Shown here in pieces: positions 1 through 5,107 of a stretch of DNA of 6,116 bases. The first letter of the stretch is position 1; every line of letters starts with the position of its first letter. A program made the translations under genes and the position numbers. The DNA comes from Oscillospiraceae bacterium (lineage in GTDB: Bacteria > Bacillota > Clostridia > Oscillospirales > Ruminococcaceae): assembly GCA_017410745.1 (NCBI GenBank), contig JAFPPJ010000123.1, positions 1-6,116 on the forward strand. The letters are read 5' to 3'. The notes beneath the pieces are model-generated. The model was not told where the DNA came from. It made no database searches and was given only the letters and a program-made list of their open reading frames with translations.

Positions 1-96
1 AGTGTCGATGAAAGCAAAAGGGAAGCTCTCAGAATATCGGACGGATATAAAAAAGCCGCAGATATATTAAGAACTGCGCTTGAAAAACTTGCATAA
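1..96 (+). CDS. 3' end of an unidentified gene (last 31 codons)
   Basis: The first reading frame is open from the window edge to a TAA at 94-96 and encodes 31 residues that begin SVDESKREALRISDGY and end ALEKLA. The piece is rich in Lys, Glu, Ala and Leu with regular hydrophobic spacing, as in an amphipathic C-terminal helix. The start, the ribosome binding site and any catalytic domain lie outside the window, so I cannot name a family. It points the same way as the isochorismatase-like gene, but a hairpin and a strong promoter stand between them, so they are probably separate transcription units. That this is a real gene end is inferred from the open frame, its position against the window edge and the terminator-like hairpin that follows it. 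A chance open frame of this length is possible. Confidence 0.55.
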   Translation, partial: SVDESKREALRISDGYKKAADILRTALEKLA

Positions 97-134
97 AACG
101 CTTACTTTTAAAGTTCGATACTGACATAGAGTTT

Positions 135-184
135 TAGCCATAGTATTTCTGATATGAGGTCGGAAGTACTATGGCTATTCTGTT
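135..184 (+). terminator. Long hairpin with weak T tract, probable terminator of the upstream gene
   Basis: Bases 135-152 pair with 160-177 in an unbroken 18-bp stem around a 7-base loop (153-159). Two of the pairs are G-U on the plus-strand RNA (146/166 and 150/162). These would be A-C mismatches in the minus-strand RNA, so the fold favours plus-strand transcripts. It is followed by TTCTGTT (178-184), five T in seven, which is a weak U tract. It lies about 40 bases after the stop codon at 94-96. The inferred role is intrinsic termination of the upstream gene. The stem is AT-rich, so efficiency may be modest. Confidence 0.55.
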
Positions 185-211
185 GACATTTCGTCTGCTG
201 TATGCTATAAT
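183..211 (+). promoter_or_regulatory. Sigma-A promoter of the isochorismatase-family gene
   Basis: A consensus -35 box TTGACA (183-188) is followed by a 17-base spacer and a consensus -10 box TATAAT (206-211). The -10 box carries an upstream TG (203-204), which makes it an extended -10. Both hexamers and the spacing match the vegetative sigma-70/sigma-A consensus exactly. Transcription should begin near 217-219, giving a leader of roughly 55 bases before the ATG at 272. Confidence 0.9.
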
Positions 212-220
212 CATTTCTAT

Positions 221-239
221 CGTATACGCAGTTTATACG
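221..239. promoter_or_regulatory. Possible operator just downstream of the promoter
   Basis: TATACG occurs at 223-228 and again at 234-239, an 11-base period close to one helical turn. The first copy lies in the perfect 8-bp palindrome CGTATACG (221-228). The same bases can also be read as an inverted repeat, CGTATA (221-226) against TATACG (234-239). The site starts a few bases after the expected transcription start, where a bound repressor would block clearance. No matching regulator is visible in the window, so the operator role is inferred from position and symmetry only. Confidence 0.35.
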
Positions 240-260
240 TACTCCCAAAAAACGAGATGA

Positions 261-265
261 AGGAG
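261..265 (+). promoter_or_regulatory. Ribosome binding site that fixes the start at 272
   Basis: AGGAG lies six bases before the ATG at 272-274. An earlier in-frame ATG at 257 has no comparable site upstream of it, and the Shine-Dalgarno sequence would fall inside its coding sequence. The later ATG is therefore the better start. Confidence 0.8.
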
Positions 266-271
266 AAACAA

Positions 272-814
272 ATGATATTATTGGTTGTAGATACACAAAA
301 GGGATGTTTTGACGAAAGACTTTATTCCTTTGAAACTGTAAGAAAAAACATAAAACAGCTTATCGCTACAGCGAGAGAGAATAATGTTGAGGTAGTATAT
401 GTACAGCATGATGACGGCCCGGGCACTGACCTCGACAGATCTTCGGACAACTATGAGATATACGAGGAGTTTGCGCCGAGAGAAGGTGAAAGGCGCTTTG
501 AAAAGAACGTGAACAGCGCATTCCATCCTATGACGGGATTGACGGAATATCTGAGATCCAATGGTGAAAAGGATATTATAGCGATAGGCGTATCTACAGA
601 CTATTGCATGGATGCAACGATCAAAAGCGGATTTGAAAAAGGCTTCAATATATTTGTCCCGTCATATACGAACTCTACCTATGATAATCCGTATTTTGAC
701 AAGGAGACGGCATATAAGTATTATAATGAGTTTATGTGGGGAACACGCTATGCGAAGATAATTTCAGTTGAGCAGGCGCTCCGCCTTTTAAAGTCTGAGG
801 ATATAGATCCTTGA
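272..814 (+). CDS. Isochorismatase-family cysteine hydrolase
   Basis: This 180-residue protein has the whole isochorismatase-like alpha/beta hydrolase fold and is probably cytoplasmic. The family's catalytic triad can be read directly: Asp7 in the first strand (LLVVDTQKG), Lys78 in FEKNVNSAF, and the nucleophile Cys112 in GVSTDYCMDAT. The Val107-Ser108 bond is where family members have a conserved cis peptide. HDDGPGTDL (residues 46-54) matches the usual loop after strand 2. The length is typical of the family. Relatives act on nicotinamide, isochorismate, N-carbamoyl compounds, ureidoacrylate and other small amides or esters. The metal-binding DxHxxH pattern of nicotinamidases is not evident, so the substrate is open. 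The gene has its own consensus promoter and is monocistronic, ending at a strong hairpin. It looks more AT-rich than the minus-strand genes, with many ATA, TTA and AGA codons. Confidence 0.9.
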   Translation: MILLVVDTQKGCFDERLYSFETVRKNIKQLIATARENNVEVVYVQHDDGPGTDLDRSSDNYEIYEEFAPREGERRFEKNVNSAFHPMTGLTEYLRSNGEKDIIAIGVSTDYCMDATIKSGFEKGFNIFVPSYTNSTYDNPYFDKETAYKYYNEFMWGTRYAKIISVEQALRLLKSEDIDP

Positions 815-842
815 AATAAGCCGTATCGGTTATACATAAACA

Positions 843-870
843 GGGCAGCAGACTATCGTGTCTGCTGCCC
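843..870. terminator. Two-way terminator between convergent genes
   Basis: An 11-bp perfect, GC-rich stem (843-853 with 860-870) closes a 6-base loop. One more A-T pair (842/871) can form. The flanks are TTATTGT on the plus side and TGTTTATG on the minus side, both moderately T-rich, so it can end transcripts from either direction. It sits 28 bases after the hydrolase stop and 6 bases beyond the acetyltransferase stop, the usual place for a terminator shared by convergent genes. Confidence 0.88.
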
Positions 871-876
871 TTATTG

Positions 877-1350
877 TCACTGTACAAGCTTCAGCTTCAT
901 GTTCATGTATATGGACTTGTCTTCTGCAAATTCGAGGGAGCGGTAGAGCGGGTATCCGTCATTGGTGGAACGCAGCTCTATATAGGAGAGCTCCCATTCC
1001 TTGCCGTCTTCTATCGCCATCTGTACGAGATGCTTCGCTATGCCCTGCCTGCGGTACTCGGGGAGAGTGAATACATTCATAAGAGTACCTGTCTTGCCTG
1101 TGATGAACAGGGGAGAAGCCGGTTTGTTTATCAGCAGGAAGAATATGCATCCCGCAGTCTTCTCTCCGTCCATGGCAAGGTATACTATGCAGTCGCGGTT
1201 AAGATGCTCCTGGAAGTATCCCTCCGAGCGGTGCGCTATCTCGTCAAAGACTTCGTCCGTGAGCTCGTGATGAGTTTCGTGCATATAGCCTATCCTCATC
1301 TTTATTATGTCGGGAATGTCGGATGATGCCGCCTTGCGGTATGTTATCAT
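877..1350 (-). CDS. GNAT-family N-acetyltransferase
   Basis: This 157-residue protein is a single GNAT domain, expected to move an acetyl group from acetyl-CoA to an amine. Motif A spans about residues 90-113 (LMNVFTLPEYRRQGIAKHL). In it, RRQGIA (100-105) is the Q/RxxGxG/A loop that holds the CoA pyrophosphate, preceded by the strand-4 segment MNVFTLPEYR. Motif B is around 122-141 and includes YIELRS and PLYRSLEF, where Tyr136 sits at the position that commonly acts as general acid in the family. The N-terminal half (MITYRKAASSDIPDIIKMR) is the usual beta1-alpha1 entry. The acceptor cannot be deduced. The gene lies 15 bases behind the purL stop on the same strand with no promoter visible between them, so it is probably the last gene of the purL transcript. 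Its stop is followed at once by the shared terminator. Confidence 0.9.
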   Translation of the reverse strand: MITYRKAASSDIPDIIKMRIGYMHETHHELTDEVFDEIAHRSEGYFQEHLNRDCIVYLAMDGEKTAGCIFFLLINKPASPLFITGKTGTLMNVFTLPEYRRQGIAKHLVQMAIEDGKEWELSYIELRSTNDGYPLYRSLEFAEDKSIYMNMKLKLVQ

Positions 1351-1354
1351 GTCG

Positions 1355-1359
1355 TCACC
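1355..1359 (-). promoter_or_regulatory. Weak ribosome binding site of the acetyltransferase gene
   Basis: On the minus strand GGTGA lies four bases before the ATG at 1350-1348. It matches the 3' part of the AGGAGGTGA consensus only. No better site is present in the 15-base gap after purL, so translation may rely partly on ribosomes that finish purL. Confidence 0.45.
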
Positions 1360-1365
1360 CGCCCA

Positions 1366-4300
1366 TTACTTGAAGTATGCTACGCCGCTCTCAAAGATCT
1401 TCTGATCCTTGCAGCCGGGTACATTCTTGCATACATCGAAGCCGAGTCTCTCGCTGTGTCCCATCTTGCCGAGCACTCTGCCGTCGGGGGATGTGATGCC
1501 CTCGATAGCATCGAAGGAGCCATTGGGATTGAAGCGTATATCCATAGTGGCATTGCCCTCAAGGTCAACATACTGTGTAGCTATCTGGCCGTTTGCTGCA
1601 AGCTTTGCTATAAGCTCCTCGGATGCTACGAATCTGCCCTCGCCGTGGGATATCGCTATGCTGTGAAGATCGCCCGTGCTGCATCCTGCGAGCCAGGGAG
1701 ACTTGTTGGAGGATATCCTTGTGGTGACCATCATGGACTGATGACGTGCGATGGTGTTGAATGTAAGGGTAGGTGAGTCTTCCTTCATTTCGGTGATGCG
1801 TCCGAAGGGAACGAGACCGAGTTTGATGAGAGCCTGGAAGCCGTTGCATATGCCGAGCATCAGACCGTCTCTGTTGTCGAGCAGATCGGTGACAGCATCC
1901 TTGATACGGGGATTGCGGAAGAATGCCGTGATGAACTTGCCGGAACCGTCGGGCTCGTCACCGCCGGAGAAACCGCCGGGTATCATAACTATCTGAGACT
2001 TCTTTACAGCCTTCTCAAAGTATCTTACGCTGTCCTCAAGTGCTGCACCTGTGAGATTCTTTATTACAACGACCTCGGTCTGTGCGCCTGCACGCTCAAA
2101 TGCACGGGCTGTATCGTATTCGCAGTTGGTGCCGGGGACTACGGGTATGAGTACCTTGGGCTGTGCAAAGTGAGATGCATGCTGTGTCATGCTTGCGGGA
2201 GGCTGTGTATATGTCTTGGCAGTCTTTTCTTCTGCCCTTGCGTTTACGGGGAATACGGGCTCGAGCTTCTTCTCCCATGCAGACTGCACCTCGGTCATAT
2301 TTACCTTGTAGCTGCGGCAGTCTATCTCATATTCGGGGATGGTCGTGCCTATGACAGTCTCGGTGGTGAAGGGATCGCCGTCAAGCTCGATAACGAAGGA
2401 GCCGTATCTCGGATAGAAGAGCGTCCTCTCGGAGAGATCCTTCTCGAAACGCATACCGATGCGGTTGCCCATAGACATCTTAGCAACTGCTTCTGCTACG
2501 CCGCCAAAGCCTGCTGCCCATACAGATACAGCTGCCTTTTCGCTGATGAGCTTCTGTACCCTGTCAAATACGTTTCTTACGCTGTCCCACTTGGGGAGAT
2601 CGTTCTCATCGTGCTCGGGCTCTATGTATATCACCTTGTTGCCTGCAGCCTTGAATTCGGGGGATAATACATCGCCGCTCTTTGCAGTGGATACCGCAAA
2701 GGAAACAAGTGTGTTGGGAACGTCTATATTCTCGAATGTGCCCGACATGGAATCCTTGCCGCCTATAGAGCCGCAGGAAAGCTCAAGCTGAGCCTTGTAT
2801 GCGCCGAGCAGAGCTGCAAAGGGCCTGCCCCAGCGTGTGGGATCGTCATTGGTGCGTGCAAAGTATTCCTGGAATGTGAGCCATGTCTTGTGCCAGTCGC
2901 CGCCTGCTGCGATGACCTTTGCGATACTGTGGATGACAGCTTCCATTGCGCCGTGATAAGGGCTCTTGTCGGTAAGATACGGGTCAAAGCCCCAGCCCAT
3001 GATGGATGCGGTGGATGTCTGTCCGTTGAGAACGGGTATCTTTGCAGCCATGGCCTGATTAGGCGTCATCTGATACTTGCCGCCGAAGGGCATGAGTATA
3101 GTACCTGCGCCGATGGTGGAGTCAAATCTCTCAACAAGACCCTTCTGAGAGCAGATGTTGAGGTTTGCCATGAGAGATACCCAGCTGTCGGAATTGCAGG
3201 AATATGTGGACTGACGAAGTGTGATGGGTGTGTTTATATTAACGGTGGTGTGCTTTGATGCGCCGTTGGAGTTGAGGAAGTCTCTGGAAAGGTCAACGAT
3301 GATCTTGCCGTTCCACTTCATCTTAAGTCTGCGCTCTGCAACTACATCGGCTACCTTTGTAGCTTCAAGGTTCTCCTTCTCTGCAGCCTGTATGAACTTC
3401 TTCATATCGGTGCGGCGGACAACCACAGCCATTCTTTCCTGAGACTCGGATATAGCAAGCTCTGTGCCGTCAAGGCCGTCATACTTCTTCGGTACAGCGG
3501 AAAGGTCTATCATAAGGCCGTCTGTGAGCTCGCCCACGGCAACGGATACACCGCCTGCGCCAAAGTCGTTGCAGCGCTTGATCATGCGTGTAACGGCAGG
3601 ATCTCTGAACAGACGCTGGAGCTTTCTTTCCTCGGGAGGATTACCCTTCTGTACCTCTGCACCGCAGGACTCAAGAGAGCTTTCGGTGTGGGACTTGGAA
3701 GAGCCTGTAGCACCGCCGCAGCCGTCTCTTCCTGTTCTGCCGCCCAGGAGTATAACAACATCGCCGGGCTCGGGAGTCTCGCGTATAACGTTCTCTATGG
3801 GAGCAGCACCGATAACAGCGCCTATCTCCATGCGCTTAGCCACATAGCCGGGATGATATACCTCGGATACATGACCGGTGGCAAGACCTATCTGGTTGCC
3901 GTATGAAGAATATCCGTTGGCAGCGCCTACGGTGATCTTTCTCTGCGGGAGCTTGCCGTGAACGGTGTCCTCTACGGGTACGAGAGGATTGGATGCGCCT
4001 GTTACACGCATAGCCTGATATACATAGGATCTGCCCGAAAGGGGATCGCGTATTGCACCGCCGAGACATGTAGCAGCGCCGCCGAAGGGCTCGATCTCGG
4101 TGGGATGATTGTGAGTCTCGTTCTTGAACATGAGGAGCCAGTCTTCATCCTTGCCGTCAACATCTACCTTGATGCGTACAGAGCAGGCATTGATCTCCTC
4201 GGATTCGTCAAGGTCGGGCAGCTTGCCGTCAGCCTTGAGCTTTCTTGCAGCGATGGTGGCAAGATCCATGAGGGTCACAGGTTTGCTGTCCCTGCCAAGC

Positions 4301-5073
4301 TCATGCCTTACGCTGATATAGTCGTCATAGGTGTCCCTGATGAAATCTGCGTCGATATTTACATCGTCGATCTCGGTAAGGAATGTGGTATGGCGGCAGT
4401 GGTCAGACCAGTAGGTATCTATCATGCGGATCTCGGTTATAGTGGGATCGCGCTTTTCTTCGTTCCTGAAATAATCGCGGCAGAACCTGAGGTCATCCTC
4501 ATCCATAGCAAGGCCGTATTTGCTGACAAATTCCTTGAGCCCTGCATCGGTCAGCGAGATAAAGCCGGTAAGGGTGGCTACCTCGGTAGGGATGGCATAG
4601 TTCTGTCTGAGGGTATCATATTCATCGAGGGATGCCTCACGGCTCTCCACGGGGTTGATTATGTAATGTTTGATCTTATCAACATCGAGGCTGGTGATGT
4701 TGCCCTTTACGATGTATACTCTTGCATTCTTGACTGTGCAGCGCTCCTCCTGAGTGAGGATCTGTATGCACTGTTCACATGAATCTGCACGCTGATCGAA
4801 CTGACCGGGCAGATATTCCACCGCAAAGATGTGTTCGTCGGGGGCGAGTTCCGGCAGGGTCTTATGCACGATGTCCACCGCAGGCTCTGAAAATACGTTG
4901 TCTATTGCATATTCAAAGCTTTCCGGAGAGATATTCTCTGCATCGTACCTGTTAAGTACGCGGATAGAGCGCAGGGCATCGAGCCTGAGCGCTGTCTTTA
5001 CGTCCTCTGTGAGATTGTCTGCGGAAGAAGCATACTCACGTCTCTTCTCCACGTATACACGATATACTGACAT
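1366..5073 (-). CDS. purL: Phosphoribosylformylglycinamidine synthase, single-chain form with glutaminase domain
   Basis: This 1,235-residue cytoplasmic enzyme turns FGAR, ATP and glutamine into FGAM, the fourth step of IMP synthesis. The order of parts is as follows. A PurS-like N-terminus with a linker region spans about 1-200. The first synthase half carries SDHCRHTTF (223-231), the substrate/ATP motif FKNETHNHPTEIEPFGG (316-332), GGRTGRDGCGGATGSSK (444-460) and NDFGAGGVS (502-510). The second half carries GGDWHKTWLTFQEYF (724-738) and GSIGGKDSMSG (768-778). A Pro/Ala/Gln-rich linker lies at about 945-970. A class I glutaminase domain runs from 972 to the end, with nucleophile Cys1076 in GICNGFQ and His1206 and Glu1208 in GHSER. 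ISHGEGRF (1141-1148) is also conserved. Length and motifs fit the clostridial/streptococcal PurL clade (TIGR01857 by recollection), not the separate PurS/PurQ/PurL set of Bacillus. All motifs are intact. The start at 5073 is chosen because AAGGAG precedes it and homologues begin at MSVYRVYVEK-like sequence. It follows mtaB by 26 bases. Confidence 0.97.
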   Translation of the reverse strand: MSVYRVYVEKRREYASSADNLTEDVKTALRLDALRSIRVLNRYDAENISPESFEYAIDNVFSEPAVDIVHKTLPELAPDEHIFAVEYLPGQFDQRADSCEQCIQILTQEERCTVKNARVYIVKGNITSLDVDKIKHYIINPVESREASLDEYDTLRQNYAIPTEVATLTGFISLTDAGLKEFVSKYGLAMDEDDLRFCRDYFRNEEKRDPTITEIRMIDTYWSDHCRHTTFLTEIDDVNIDADFIRDTYDDYISVRHELGRDSKPVTLMDLATIAARKLKADGKLPDLDESEEINACSVRIKVDVDGKDEDWLLMFKNETHNHPTEIEPFGGAATCLGGAIRDPLSGRSYVYQAMRVTGASNPLVPVEDTVHGKLPQRKITVGAANGYSSYGNQIGLATGHVSEVYHPGYVAKRMEIGAVIGAAPIENVIRETPEPGDVVILLGGRTGRDGCGGATGSSKSHTESSLESCGAEVQKGNPPEERKLQRLFRDPAVTRMIKRCNDFGAGGVSVAVGELTDGLMIDLSAVPKKYDGLDGTELAISESQERMAVVVRRTDMKKFIQAAEKENLEATKVADVVAERRLKMKWNGKIIVDLSRDFLNSNGASKHTTVNINTPITLRQSTYSCNSDSWVSLMANLNICSQKGLVERFDSTIGAGTILMPFGGKYQMTPNQAMAAKIPVLNGQTSTASIMGWGFDPYLTDKSPYHGAMEAVIHSIAKVIAAGGDWHKTWLTFQEYFARTNDDPTRWGRPFAALLGAYKAQLELSCGSIGGKDSMSGTFENIDVPNTLVSFAVSTAKSGDVLSPEFKAAGNKVIYIEPEHDENDLPKWDSVRNVFDRVQKLISEKAAVSVWAAGFGGVAEAVAKMSMGNRIGMRFEKDLSERTLFYPRYGSFVIELDGDPFTTETVIGTTIPEYEIDCRSYKVNMTEVQSAWEKKLEPVFPVNARAEEKTAKTYTQPPASMTQHASHFAQPKVLIPVVPGTNCEYDTARAFERAGAQTEVVVIKNLTGAALEDSVRYFEKAVKKSQIVMIPGGFSGGDEPDGSGKFITAFFRNPRIKDAVTDLLDNRDGLMLGICNGFQALIKLGLVPFGRITEMKEDSPTLTFNTIARHQSMMVTTRISSNKSPWLAGCSTGDLHSIAISHGEGRFVASEELIAKLAANGQIATQYVDLEGNATMDIRFNPNGSFDAIEGITSPDGRVLGKMGHSERLGFDVCKNVPGCKDQKIFESGVAYFK

Positions 5074-5080
5074 AAACCTT

Positions 5081-5086
5081 CTCCTT
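5081..5086 (-). promoter_or_regulatory. Ribosome binding site that fixes the purL start
   Basis: On the minus strand AAGGAG lies seven bases before the ATG at 5073-5071. The frame is open further upstream to an ATG at 5124, which would add 17 residues overlapping the end of mtaB. The strong site here argues for the shorter protein. Confidence 0.88.
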
Positions 5087-5091
5087 TTTAG

Positions 5092-5107
5092 GGATATTAT
5101 CATATCC
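5092..5107 (-). other. Small hairpin at the mtaB stop, just before the purL ribosome binding site
   Basis: GGATAT (5092-5097 on the plus strand) pairs with ATATCC (5102-5107) around a 4-base loop, and one G-T pair (5091/5108) can extend it. The mtaB stop codon (5102-5100) lies in the loop and stem, and the purL ribosome binding site starts five bases beyond. It is AT-rich and probably weak. It could affect translation coupling between the genes, which is an inference. Confidence 0.35.

Noticed and set aside
257..271. Start of the hydrolase at the ATG at 257
   Set aside because: No Shine-Dalgarno site precedes it. AGGAG at 261-265 serves the ATG at 272, and the protein fold starts at MILLVVDTQ as in the family.
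874..1326. Plus-strand open frame of 150 codons opposite the acetyltransferase
   Set aside because: The minus frame has clear GNAT motifs over the same bases. The plus frame has none and would begin right at the terminator hairpin.
3958..4782. Plus-strand open frame of 274 codons opposite purL
   Set aside because: It is wholly antisense to a conserved part of purL and its translation is rich in Cys and Tyr in the manner of a shadow frame. I saw no ribosome binding site or recognisable domain. The purL codon pattern keeps the opposite frame open.
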